NCBI GenBank assembly: GCA_964514415.1
Contig: CAZEQL010000006.1
Location: forward strand, 1-44,986
DNA length: 44,986 nt
Reading direction: 5' to 3'
DNA from: CAZEQL01 sp964514415
GTDB lineage: Bacteria > Chloroflexota > Dehalococcoidia > GIF9 > AB-539-J10
Below the pieces are notes generated by a model. It worked only from the letters and a program-made list of their open reading frames with translations, was not told the DNA's origin and did no database searches. The position numbers were made by a program, and so were the translations under genes. Positions within the stretch are counted from its first letter, which is position 1, and the number at the start of each line of letters is the position of its first letter. Of the stretch, positions 8,288 through 16,107 are shown piece by piece.

Positions 8288-9541
8288 ATGGGGAAGACGC
8301 TAGCAGAAAAGATTCTAAGTCTTAAATCTCATGGCGATGCCCAAGCTGGGAATATTATCATCGCTGAGGTGGATTTAGCTTTTGTTCAGGATACCACCGG
8401 GCCTTTGACTATAAGGCAATTCGAAGAAAGCGGTTTCCAAGTTATAGCTAAGCCGCAGCAAACAGCAATATTTCTGGATCACGCTGCACCCAGCCCCACT
8501 GGGCAGCTTTCTAACGACCATATGCTTCTGCGTCGCTTCGCTAAGGAAACAGACTGCTGTATTTATGAAGTAGGCGATGGAATATGCCATCAGTTGGTGG
8601 CGGAGCATTTCGCCAAGCCGGGGGATATTATTGTGGGCTCTGATTCTCATACCGTTACTGCTGGTGCTTTAGGGGCTTTTGCTACTGGTATGGGTTCTAG
8701 CGATGTGGCACTGGTTTTAGCCCTGGGTAAGACCTGGTTTCGCGTGCCTGAAAGTTTTTTTATTAGCCTTAATGGCACCTTTCCCAAAGGAGTTTATGCC
8801 AAGGACTTGATTCTGTATCTTATTGGCCAAATTGGGGCTGATGGAGCTAGTTACAAAGCTTTAGAATTTGGTGGTGGATCTCTATCTGCTATCACTATGT
8901 CACAGCGGCTAACTATAGCTAATATGGCGGTAGAGGCTGGGGCTAAGGTGGGCTTATTTCCTGGTGATAAGAGCACCCGCGATTTTCTGGCAACACAAGG
9001 CAGGGGCGATAGTTATAAACCACTATATCCCGATGCTGATGCGAATTATGAACAAGTTATATCACTAAATCTCAACCAACTTGAGCCAATGGTTTCCCAT
9101 CCACATGCTGTGGATAATGTTTTTCCAGTTAGCCAGACAAAAGGAGTCAAGGTACAGCAGGTGTCCATTGGTACTTGTACCAATGGACGTTTGGAAGATC
9201 TAGCTGTAGTGGCTAATGTTCTTCAGGGCAAGAAGAGGTATCCAGATACTAGATTACTCATAGCACCAGCTTCAAGAAATGTATTGGTTCAAGCCATGGA
9301 AAGGGGCTATATCCAGAGTTTGGTTGAAGCTGGCGCAGTTATTCTGCCTCCGGGTTGTGCCGCTTGTCTTGGTCTTCACCAAGGGGTGTTGGGGGACGGT
9401 GAGGTCTGTCTTTCTACCGCCAACCGCAACTTCAAAGGGAGGATGGGCAATCCTGAATCTATGATATACTTGGCCAGTCCAGCTACTGCTGCTGCTTCAG
9501 CTATAAAAGGTGAGATCACAGACCCCAGGGAGGTTATGTAA
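8288..9541 (+). CDS. Aconitase/3-isopropylmalate dehydratase large subunit
   Basis: A 417-residue aconitase-superfamily large subunit of the short, two-subunit type. Motifs are DHAAPSP, GDSHTVTAGALGAFATGMGSSD (as GSDSHTVTAG), SIGTCTNGRLEDL with one cluster Cys near 296, and PPGCAACLG with the other two near 357 and 360. The three Cys bind the [4Fe-4S] of the dehydratase. The family includes LeuC, homoaconitase and prokaryotic aconitase. Because the operon continues with a small subunit and an isocitrate dehydrogenase, and no leuA or leuB of clear type is present, aconitase is the likelier role. ATG follows the previous stop with no gap. Confidence 0.88.
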   Translation: MGKTLAEKILSLKSHGDAQAGNIIIAEVDLAFVQDTTGPLTIRQFEESGFQVIAKPQQTAIFLDHAAPSPTGQLSNDHMLLRRFAKETDCCIYEVGDGICHQLVAEHFAKPGDIIVGSDSHTVTAGALGAFATGMGSSDVALVLALGKTWFRVPESFFISLNGTFPKGVYAKDLILYLIGQIGADGASYKALEFGGGSLSAITMSQRLTIANMAVEAGAKVGLFPGDKSTRDFLATQGRGDSYKPLYPDADANYEQVISLNLNQLEPMVSHPHAVDNVFPVSQTKGVKVQQVSIGTCTNGRLEDLAVVANVLQGKKRYPDTRLLIAPASRNVLVQAMERGYIQSLVEAGAVILPPGCAACLGLHQGVLGDGEVCLSTANRNFKGRMGNPESMIYLASPATAAASAIKGEITDPREVM

Positions 9542-9555
9542 CGAGGCGTTATCTA

Positions 9556-9600
9556 TAATCTCTTCTCCTTTGAAGGAAGAGGATTAAGGTGAAAGAGAAG
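9556..9600 (+). repeat. CCCTCTCC-type dispersed hairpin repeat overlapping a start region
   Basis: CTCTTCTCCTTTGAAGGAAGAGGATTAAGGTGA is a diverged copy of the 4149 and 17548 repeats. It supplies the purine-rich tract and the GTG upstream of the small-subunit gene. Confidence 0.5.
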
Positions 9601-10161
9601 ATGTCCGATTCGGTACTCAAAGGCAAAGCCATTAAAGTAGGGGATAGTGTCTCCACAGACGATATTATCCCCGGTAGGTTTGCCCATTTAAGGAGCAACT
9701 TACCCGAACTTGCCAAGCATGCTTTAGAAGATGCTGTCCCAGCATTTACCTCTAAGGTAAAGCAAGGTGATTTTCTTGTGGCGGGAAAAAACTTTGGTCT
9801 AGGTTCTAGTCGGGAGCATGCTCCGGTAGTAATCAAGATGTCGGGAATAAGCGCTATCTTAGTTAAGTCGGTAGCTCGTATCTTTTTTAGGAATGCTATA
9901 AATCAAGGAGTGCCTGTCCTATTGTGCGATACTGATAAAATTGGTGATGGCGATGAACTAGAGGTTAATTTGACCGATGGCATGATTATCAATTTGACCT
10001 CTGGTGTTAGACTTAGTTGTGGCAAAATACCGCCATTGATGTTTGCCATTTTGCAGGAAGGTGGGCTTATCCCTTATATACAGAGGCATAAAGATTTTGT
10101 TATTGCGGTGAGCCAACGCCCTGAGTGTAGTGAAGGGGAAGCGAAGCAATCCCAACTTTAG
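9601..10161 (+). CDS. Aconitase/3-isopropylmalate dehydratase small subunit
   Basis: About 186 residues from the ATG at 9601; a GTG at 9589 within the dispersed repeat is an alternative start. This is the swivel domain partner of the preceding gene. It has GDSVSTDDIIPGR near residue 20, GKNFGLGSSREHAPVVIK, and FFRNAINQGVPVL. The specificity loop after DDIIPGR reads FAHLRS, which differs from the YLV/YLN of many LeuD and the YLRT of homoaconitases, but does hold an Arg. Substrate is therefore not fixed by the loop; context favours citrate/isocitrate. Confidence 0.87.
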   Translation: MSDSVLKGKAIKVGDSVSTDDIIPGRFAHLRSNLPELAKHALEDAVPAFTSKVKQGDFLVAGKNFGLGSSREHAPVVIKMSGISAILVKSVARIFFRNAINQGVPVLLCDTDKIGDGDELEVNLTDGMIINLTSGVRLSCGKIPPLMFAILQEGGLIPYIQRHKDFVIAVSQRPECSEGEAKQSQL

Positions 10162-10180
10162 AGTGGGTTAGCTTGTGTAG

Positions 10181-10223
10181 GTGCGGGGCTGAAGACCCGC
10201 ACCTCGAGGCTAAAGCCTCGAGG
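10181..10223. repeat. Two adjacent perfect GC hairpins
   Basis: GTGCGGG/CCCGCAC (10181-10202) is followed directly by CCTCGAGGC/GCCTCGAGG (10202-10223), between the small subunit and isocitrate dehydrogenase genes. The design (GC palindrome with purine loop) resembles 44679-44699 and is typical of dispersed bacterial repeats; no T tract follows, so it is not a classical terminator. Confidence 0.7.
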
Positions 10224-10281
10224 CTACGAGTTATGTTGTGTGAGGCTATAAGCTACAAATTATATTATACGGGGTTATGAG

Positions 10282-11370
10282 ATGCAGCATAGAGTAACCT
10301 TTATTCCCGGTGATGGTATAGGGCCTGAAGTGGCTAGGGCAACACAGAGGGTGTTAGAAGCTACAGGGGTCCAGTTCCGGTGGGATACTGCCATCATAGG
10401 TGGCCAAGCTCAGGACATGTTTGGCACACCTCTTCCTGAAAGCGCTCTGGAATCTGTGAAAAGGAACAAAGTAGCTCTTAAGGGGCCGGTGACTACGCCT
10501 ATAGGTAGTGGGTTCAGAAGCGTTAACGTAGCTTTGCGTAAGATATTAGACCTTTATGCCTGTCTTCGCCCCTATAAAGTTTATCCTGGCATACATACAC
10601 CATACAAAAATGTGGATATAGTGGTAGTCAGGGAAAATACCGAAGACCTTTATGCCGGGATCGAATTTGCTGTAGGTGATTCAGAGACGAAGGAGTTATT
10701 AGATTTTGTCTTTGATGCTACTGGGGAAAAGATAAGGAGAGATTCTGCTGTAAGCTTGAAGGTGATATCGGAGACAGCTAGCAGGCGGATTGTGACATTT
10801 GCTTTCGAATATGCCAGACACAATGGCAGAAAAAAGGTAACCGCGGTTCACAAAGCTAACATACTTAAATTCTCCGACGGGCTTTTCCTGGATACTGCGC
10901 GTGAAGTAGCCAAAAAATATAGTGATATAGAATTTAGTGACATGCTTTTGGACACAACCTGCATGGAGTTGGTAAGGAAGCCCCAGTTATTTGATATCCT
11001 TGTCTTGCCAAATTTCTATGGAGACTTTATTTCTGAACTCTGTGCTGGGCTGGTTGGCAGTATGGGTATAGCTCCTGGTGCCAATATTGGGGATGACATA
11101 GCTGTCTTTGAACCTACTCATGGAAGTGCCCCCAAATATGCTGGTCAGAATAAGGCAAATCCCATGGCAATGATGCTATCCGGAGTCATGATGCTTCGCT
11201 ACTTGGGGGAAGAAGATAGTGCTGAGAAACTAGAAACCGCTATAGTCGAAGTCATTGCTGAGGGTAAGAATGTTACCTACGATTTAAAGCTCAGTCCAGA
11301 AGATGGCACTGCTGTAGGCACTAGCCAGGTAGCCGATGCGGTGATAGAGAAATTAAAGCAAGGCTTATAG
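10282..11370 (+). CDS. Isocitrate dehydrogenase (NAD-type isocitrate/isopropylmalate dehydrogenase family)
   Basis: A 362-residue beta-decarboxylating dehydrogenase. It starts VTFIPGDGIGPEV, and has the substrate loop GSGFRSVNVALRKILDLYACLRP, VVRENTEDLYAGIE, AVHKANILKFSDGLF and EPTHGSAPKYAGQNKANP. The S-x-N-x-x-x-R motif and ENTEDLYAGIE separate it from LeuB and place it with short NAD-dependent isocitrate or homoisocitrate dehydrogenases. It would make 2-oxoglutarate from isocitrate, completing a branch from pyruvate through oxaloacetate and citrate. Citrate synthase is absent from the window. The last gene of the operon; 120 bases and a repeat separate it from the small subunit. Confidence 0.9.
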   Translation: MQHRVTFIPGDGIGPEVARATQRVLEATGVQFRWDTAIIGGQAQDMFGTPLPESALESVKRNKVALKGPVTTPIGSGFRSVNVALRKILDLYACLRPYKVYPGIHTPYKNVDIVVVRENTEDLYAGIEFAVGDSETKELLDFVFDATGEKIRRDSAVSLKVISETASRRIVTFAFEYARHNGRKKVTAVHKANILKFSDGLFLDTAREVAKKYSDIEFSDMLLDTTCMELVRKPQLFDILVLPNFYGDFISELCAGLVGSMGIAPGANIGDDIAVFEPTHGSAPKYAGQNKANPMAMMLSGVMMLRYLGEEDSAEKLETAIVEVIAEGKNVTYDLKLSPEDGTAVGTSQVADAVIEKLKQGL

Positions 11371-11573
11371 GGCATTTACCTTATCGGCTACCTTTAGGTA
11401 TAACCGTAAAGATTAGAGAAGCCGTCACATCGGCCGATTCAGCTATTGGTCAGGTTGATGAATAGGAAAACCTGTTAAAATAACCCCGTAATCAAATTCC
11501 AGCATCTAAAATAGATGGGAGGGGATGAGAGCTGGGGGAAAATACTTGGTTTCATAGAAAACTCCACGGGATA

Positions 11574-12130
11574 CCCGCCAGCTTGCTGGCGGGAGGAAAG
11601 TGGCTCGCAGTAAGACGAGGCAAGGGTGCTTGCCTGAAAAGGGTTTTTCTCTGTATAACTGTGGCATGGAGATTAGAAGGACTAAACACGCCGTATAGGA
11701 TTTGAAGTATCACCTGGTGTGGATACCTAAGTACAGAAAACACATATTGAGTGGGGAGACTTCGGAGTATTTGAAAGAGGTGTTTCAACGGATTGCTGAG
11801 GAATATGAGTTCGGGATAGATACAAAGGAAGTCATGGAAGACCATGTGCACATATTTGTTGAGGCACCACCGCGGTATTCTCCGGCACAAGTTGTGCAAA
11901 TACTGAAAACCGTGTCTGGCCGTGAAGTATTCAAGAAGTTTCCGAAATTGAGAAAGCAACTGTGGGCAGAGGAGTTTTGGAGTGATGGATATTTTGTCAG
12001 GAGTGTAGGTGATAAAGTTACTGCTGACATAATACGGGAATATATTGAATATCAAATCCATGAAGAAAACTCCCTCCAACTACGTATGTTCAAAAAGTCT
12101 TAAGCTACCCCCCCCCAGCTTGCTGGGGGG
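11574..12130 (+). mobile_element. IS200/IS605-type element (tnpA only)
   Basis: A tnpA gene lies between two subterminal hairpins: CCCGCCAGC-TT-GCTGGCGGG at 11574-11593 and CCCCCCAGC-TT-GCTGGGGGG at 12111-12130. Matching stem tips (CCAGC-TT-GCTGG) on both sides are expected for the left and right ends recognised by Y1 HUH transposases. No tnpB is present. Exact cleavage sites cannot be set; the ends are probably within 20 bases outside the hairpins. The right end abuts a truncated response regulator. Confidence 0.85.
11666..12103 (+). pseudogene. tnpA: IS200/IS605 transposase TnpA with in-frame amber codon
   Basis: Reading from ATG 11666 gives MEIRRTKHAV, then a TAG at 11696-11698, then DLKYHLVWIPKYRK and the rest of a normal TnpA. 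In intact relatives this position is usually Tyr (HAVYD). The HUH motif HVHIFVE and the catalytic Tyr in IREYIEYQIHEE are intact, as is WSDGYFVRSVG. Either the gene is dead, or a shortened protein starts at the TTG at 11702 (133 residues), losing part of the first strand. Calling it a pseudogene is inference; an assembly error in one base is also possible. Confidence 0.8.
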
Positions 12131-12133
12131 TAA

Positions 12134-12541
12134 TTCACTGTTCTCACAACCTACGATAATGACGAATACATTTTTAAGGGCATTGAGGCCAGAGCCAAGG
12201 CATATCTTCTCAAGGATGCCCCCAGGGAAGAGCTATTCAAAGCGATAAGAGCTGTTTATAAAGGCGAATCACTCATTCAGCCAGCAGTGGCTAGTAAGGT
12301 GCTTGACCGCTTCGCCGAGATATCCCATCAGGCGCAGTCTCCAGAGGGACTCTCGGAGCGGGAACTAGATGTGCTCAAGCTTATGACCAAGGGCGCCGCT
12401 AATAAGGAAATCGCCGCCGAACTTTTCATCAGTGAAAGCACGGTGAAAAGCCATATCGCCACTATCTTCCAGAAGCTCCAGGTAAACGACCGGACTGAAG
12501 CCGTAACGCAAGCTATTAAGAAAGGAATCATTCGCCTCTAG
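12134..12541 (+). pseudogene. NarL/FixJ-type response regulator, 5'-truncated next to the IS
   Basis: In one frame from 12134 the DNA reads VLTTYDNDEYIFKGIEA, then AKAYLLKDAPREELFKAIRAVYKGES, the last half of a receiver domain with its conserved Thr and Lys. It continues into a complete LuxR-type helix-turn-helix, LSERELDVLKLMTKGAANKEIA with ESTVKSHIATIFQKLQV. A TAA at 12131-12133 blocks the frame upstream, and the phosphoacceptor Asp half is missing. The bases left of the IS do not encode the lost half, so insertion came with deletion. A DNA-binding fragment could still be made from the GTG at 12287 (84 residues). Confidence 0.85.
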
Positions 12542-12568
12542 TCATACTAAAGTATGACCTCCCGTTGG

Positions 12569-12605
12569 CCAAGAGGCTGACCTGAGGGTCAGCCTCTTGG
12601 CTTTG
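12569..12605 (+). terminator. Rho-independent terminator
   Basis: CCAAGAGGCTGACC and GGTCAGCCTCTTGG form a perfect 14-bp stem with a TGAG loop, followed by CTTTGG. It is 27 bases after the response regulator stop. A smaller palindrome, GTCATACT-AA-AGTATGAC, sits between. Confidence 0.75.
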
Positions 12606-12650
12606 GCAAAATCAGCCTTTTGCCTGATTACAGATTGAAGATGCCAGGAT
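12605..12650 (+). promoter_or_regulatory. Upstream repeat, copy 1
   Basis: About 46 bases that recur at 13829-13875 (core TTTGCCTGATTACAG, then TGAAGA). Both copies lie 50-90 bases before a gene on the plus strand. Copy 2 holds the perfect dyad GCCTG-ATTA-CAGGC; copy 1 keeps only its left arm. It may be a shared operator or promoter module. Confidence 0.5.
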
Positions 12651-12707
12651 AGGCTGATAAACCAAGGGTAGCGGAATAACGTTATAACTAAAAAGAGGTG
12701 ATGCTAA

Positions 12708-13540
12708 ATGACAGTGTGTCAGGAAGTTGGAAAGACGAAGGTTTCTCTAAAAGCGAGAGAAGTCAAGGAAGAAGTCAATATGGGCAAAGAAACACCGATA
12801 GGGTTTAGTGAGTTGCCTGTCATCTTCGGGAGCAGAGACGCGAAACTCGTAGGAAAAATTCTCCTCCCGAATATAGGACACCCTGTGCCTGGTGCTGTCC
12901 TGTGTCATGGCCTGGGGGCAAGCTACCAAGCGGTAGAGCCCAGCGCTCGAATTATGGCAAAGCATGGAGTAGCATCGCTCATTTTCGATTTTCATGGACA
13001 TGGCCATAGTGGTGGTATATTTGATGGGAATATGGTGGGAGATGTCATTGATGCCTGGCATTTCCTGTCTGGGTTTCCCCGGGAGTTGATAACCAGCGTA
13101 TTGCCCTTGTAGGTCATAGCATAGGAGCTGTGGCAGCCATTTTAGCCTCTCGCCAGATTAACCCTTACACCTTAATTGCCTTATCCTGCCCACCGGAGTC
13201 ACCAGCTTCATGGTTGGCAAAACCAATCGCCGTGGCATCACGCATCTGGACATATTTAGCCGGTCCCCAGCTACAAGCTGATTGGCAGGCGTTCTTCAGG
13301 GCATTAACAAAAACCAAATTGTCACTCTCTCTGCGTGAGCTCAAAAATTGCCCCACGCTTTTCGTCCATTGCCGAGGAGACCATTTAATTCCATATCAAT
13401 TGACGATGAAGCTCTATGAAAAGGCTACCCAGCCTAAGGATCTACTTTTAGCCGAAGGTGGTTTTCACTCTGCTCCGCTTCTATCGAGGAACCTGCGTAG
13501 CCAATGGACGCAGTGGGCTGTGGCTACTTTGATGAATTGA
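12708..13540 (+). pseudogene. Alpha/beta hydrolase interrupted by a frameshift
   Basis: Two frames together encode one hydrolase. The first (12708-13112) has AVLCHGLGASYQAVEP and IFDFHGHGHSGG. The second (open across about 13080-13540) supplies NQRIALVGHSIGAVAA with the nucleophile Ser, then HCRGDHLIP with the Asp and GGFHSAP with the His. The break lies at a CCCC run near 13077-13082; one extra C would restore a single reading of about 277 codons. So the catalytic triad is complete if the frame is repaired. The start at 12708 has GAGGTGAT; MGKETP at 12780 is an alternative. Real mutation versus sequencing error is unresolved. Confidence 0.85.
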
Positions 13541-13596
13541 TCAGAGTGTCTTGTTTATATGTGACGATGCAGACGCCTGCGCATGAGGTGTGAGGA

Positions 13597-13760
13597 AATT
13601 CTAAGTCCTAATATCTAACTCCTAAACAAATTCAAAGTTGAGCACACAGCTATCAGCATTCAGCTACCAATCGTAACCTGAAAACTGACGGCTAATGGTT
13701 GAAAGCTAAATTTTTGGATTTTTATATTGTTCAGCATTTCATATTTAGCGCTTAGAATTT
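13597..13760. repeat. MITE-like inverted repeat block
   Basis: The left edge (AAATTCTAAGTCCTAATATC) and the reverse complement of the right edge (AAATTCTAAGCGCTAAATAT) match, enclosing AGCTATCAGCATTCAGCT and a partial inverse of it. The block fills most of the 350-base gap after the hydrolase and has no ORF. Similar TCTAAA-rich DNA is at 4010-4110 and 44704-44770. Confidence 0.55.
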
Positions 13761-13828
13761 AATCCCTGTAGGCTTATGCGCAACTACTTAATGCACTTTA
13801 TATAACAATCATCCAGAAGTATACCCCA

Positions 13829-13875
13829 AAAATCAACCATTTGCCTGATTACAGGCTGAAGACAATAGTATAAGA
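13829..13875 (+). promoter_or_regulatory. Upstream repeat, copy 2, with a perfect dyad
   Basis: Matches 12605-12650 and contains GCCTG-ATTA-CAGGC at 13843-13856, a perfect 14-base inverted repeat. It lies 46 bases before the DUF4342 gene, followed by AGTATAAGATTAAG, which could hold the -10. Confidence 0.5.
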
Positions 13876-13901
13876 TTAAGAGTGAAAGGAGGTTGAGAAC
13901 A

Positions 13902-14189
13902 ATGACGGAGAAGTTCACCGTAGAGGGAAGTCAACTCATTGACAAGGTTAAGGAGCTAATACATCTGGGAAATATCAGAAGAGTTCGTATACTGTATAAA
14001 GGTCGCCCTTTGATAGATATCCCATTAACGGTAGGCGTTCCGGTAGCTGCGGCAGCAGTCCTGGCAGCCCCGGTTCTGGCTGCCCTTGGAGTGATTGCTG
14101 CTCTAGTCACGGAATGCACTATTGAGGTGAAAAGGGTAGAGGATACCCCAGAAGGGACGGACACCATGCTGAAAAAACAAAGGAGGTGA
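13902..14189 (+). CDS. DUF4342 domain protein
   Basis: A 95-residue protein from the ATG at 13902, which has AAAGGAGG seven bases upstream; the TTG at 13893 in frame overlaps that ribosome site and is unlikely. It shows the DUF4342 layout: EKFTVEGSQLIDKVKELIHLGNIRRV, a strand IPLTVG, one Ala/Val-rich membrane-like helix (about 45-72), and TIEVKRVED. The family is of unknown function and often sits near stress genes. It is the first gene of a run of five on this strand, and its stop overlaps a near-perfect ribosome site for the next gene. Confidence 0.85.
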   Translation: MTEKFTVEGSQLIDKVKELIHLGNIRRVRILYKGRPLIDIPLTVGVPVAAAAVLAAPVLAALGVIAALVTECTIEVKRVEDTPEGTDTMLKKQRR

Positions 14190-14193
14190 TCAA

Positions 14194-14748
14194 ATGGCGA
14201 ACGAGAAGAAAATTAAACCGGAGCCCGATGCCGTTTACAAGGTCAGTATATGGTTTTGGAAGTTCACAGATCTCATCTGGAACCCGCGACGACATTTAAA
14301 GAAAATTCCACTAAAAGAGGGGATGAAAGTTGTAGATTATGGCTGTGGCCCAGGGCGTTACGCCATACCGATAGCGGAGTTGGTTGGACCAAAGGGCAAA
14401 GTCTTTGCCGTAGATATTCAACCACTGGCCATCAAGACCGTAAAAGAGAGAGCGGTTAGGCAAGGTTTAACAAACATAGAGGCGCTCTTGGTCGATTCCT
14501 ACGATGCAGGTATTCAAGATTCAAGCATTGACCTAGTTTTACTCATCGACACCTTTCACCAAATAGGAGATCGCAATGCACTGTTGGGAGAGATTCACCG
14601 AATACTCAAACTCGGTGGATTCCTCTTTATGGATCCTGGGCATATGAAGATGCCAAGAGCAAAAGAAATTGTGGGAAGTACTGGTCTTTTCACGATAGTC
14701 CAGTGTCAGGGTAAGGATATGCTGGTCGCTCCAAAAATTAAGCAATGA
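14194..14748 (+). CDS. Class I SAM-dependent methyltransferase
   Basis: A 184-residue methyltransferase of the UbiE/type 11 kind. Motif I is VVDYGCGPGRYAIP, the acidic residue after strand 2 is VFAVDIQPLAI, and motif II/III reads IDLVLLIDTFHQIGDR with LKLGGFLFMDPGH. The substrate is not deducible. The ATG follows AAAGGAGGTGATCA, a full anti-Shine-Dalgarno match, five bases after the DUF4342 stop, so the two are cotranscribed. A small soluble enzyme; no membrane segment. Confidence 0.9.
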   Translation: MANEKKIKPEPDAVYKVSIWFWKFTDLIWNPRRHLKKIPLKEGMKVVDYGCGPGRYAIPIAELVGPKGKVFAVDIQPLAIKTVKERAVRQGLTNIEALLVDSYDAGIQDSSIDLVLLIDTFHQIGDRNALLGEIHRILKLGGFLFMDPGHMKMPRAKEIVGSTGLFTIVQCQGKDMLVAPKIKQ

Positions 14749-14870
14749 GACAGGGGATGAAAGGGAAATCAAAGATTTTTCCCGATTGCCTTCGGCGACT
14801 TCAGGTATCTGTAAGACGTTAGACGAAATTGAACACACTCGGGAAATACTTATAAAGAATGGTGTTAAAA

Positions 14871-15275
14871 ATGGGAACAAAGATATTTCTATATGCTTTT
14901 GGAATCTGGTTTATATTTGTTATTGCGGGTATCTTAAATGGAACATTTAGAGAGAAGTTCATCACACCTAAAGCAGGGGAATATGCTGGGCACGTCATCA
15001 GCACAATCATCTTAGTCTGCGTTATTTTAATGGTGACATATTTATTTATCAGTAATTTGAAAATAGCCTACACAAAGACTGATTTGCTTTTGATTGGGGG
15101 GCTTTGGCTGGTGCTAACCGTTTTATTTGAATTTGTTTTCGGCCACTACGTCATAGGTAATTCTTGGAACACTTTACTTGCCGATTACAACATTCTTAAG
15201 GGGAGAGTATGGAGTCTTGTGCTGTTAACTACGTTCATCGATCCATTGTTATTAGGCCTCATTTTACATAGATAG
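14871..15275 (+). CDS. Four-span membrane protein of unknown function
   Basis: About 134 residues from the ATG at 14871. Four hydrophobic segments are visible: near 4-22 (IFLYAFGIWFIFVIAG), 40-62 (VISTIILVCVILMVTYLF), 72-92 (LLLIGGLWLVLTVLFEFVFG), and 112-132. Between the last two is the motif GHYVIGNSWNTLLADYNILKGR, which looks conserved and polar and could be a functional loop. I do not recognise a named family. The gene follows the methyltransferase by 120 bases on the same strand. Confidence 0.7.
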   Translation: MGTKIFLYAFGIWFIFVIAGILNGTFREKFITPKAGEYAGHVISTIILVCVILMVTYLFISNLKIAYTKTDLLLIGGLWLVLTVLFEFVFGHYVIGNSWNTLLADYNILKGRVWSLVLLTTFIDPLLLGLILHR

Positions 15276-15354
15276 GTTTGGAGTTTATGAAAGTTAGAGA
15301 GAGAAGGATTTACTATCACACAGGAGGGTCGAATCATAAGGAGGAAGAAAAAAG

Positions 15355-16095
15355 GTGAGAAATTTGGCGGCATCCTTAACCATTGCTCTTATTCTTTGCT
15401 TTACCCAAGTAGGTTGTGCTCCGAAAGGGGAAGAGTTAGAAGTGTCTCAAATTCCTTGGTCTGGAGGCGAAGTAACTAGCTATGCTATCCAAATGCATGA
15501 TGGAAATAAGATAGGTAGTGCCAATATCAACATCTCTCAGGGCATCGACACATATACCCTTACCTGCCACCAGATTGTTGGTCAAATGACAGACGACATC
15601 GCAATGGTAGTAGATGCAAAAAGCCTAAAGCCCGTAGTGGAGACTCGCACCCTCTCTATCCCTCCAGGCGGGCAAATCCCCGAGGGCATCTGGGAAATTA
15701 CCGTCAATTTTTCTGCCGATAAGTTAATAGTTGAGGCTAATACCCCAAAAAGTCATCAGTGTCCAGTAGAAGTTAGCCTTCCCCAAGATGCCTATGCTAA
15801 TGATGAGCTTCTATTCCTTTTATTCAGAGCGCTTCCCTTTGAGGTAGGATATACTGCCCACTTTAGCAACATCGTTATCTGGCCTAATGTGCAAGTGTCC
15901 AAATGCACTATTTGTGTTATTGGGAAAGAAGACGTGAAGACGCTGGCTGGCAGCTTTGAAGCTTGGAAGCTAGAATTGGGTGTGGCTGGCGGGAAGCAAT
16001 ATTTCTGGTATGCTGTGGAAAAGCCAACCTCTCTGTTGAAATATGACAATGGCTATAGCATTTTTTTTGCTGCAGGAAATAGTCAAATAGATTGA
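15355..16095 (+). CDS. Lipoprotein of DUF3108-like fold
   Basis: A 246-residue exported protein starting at GTG 15355 behind AAGGAGGAAG. The signal peptide is hydrophobic (ALILCFTQ) with a lipobox QVGC at Cys 21. The mature part is beta-rich: repeated strands such as TSYAIQMHDGNKIGSANINI, KSLKPVVETRTLSIPP and KTLAGSFEAWKLELGVAGGKQYFWYAVEKPTSLLKY. The last pattern, with a conserved Trp-Tyr and Leu-Leu-Lys-Tyr, recalls DUF3108-type outer-envelope proteins; this is similarity by eye only. It is probably anchored outside the cytoplasmic membrane. The next gene starts 13 bases downstream. Confidence 0.75.
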   Translation: MRNLAASLTIALILCFTQVGCAPKGEELEVSQIPWSGGEVTSYAIQMHDGNKIGSANINISQGIDTYTLTCHQIVGQMTDDIAMVVDAKSLKPVVETRTLSIPPGGQIPEGIWEITVNFSADKLIVEANTPKSHQCPVEVSLPQDAYANDELLFLLFRALPFEVGYTAHFSNIVIWPNVQVSKCTICVIGKEDVKTLAGSFEAWKLELGVAGGKQYFWYAVEKPTSLLKYDNGYSIFFAAGNSQID

Positions 16096-16107
16096 GCGAG
16101 ATGGCCA

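Noticed and set aside
11552..12079. Minus-strand 175-codon ORF across the IS element
   Set aside because: Antisense of tnpA; the tnpA frame carries the HUH and Tyr motifs.
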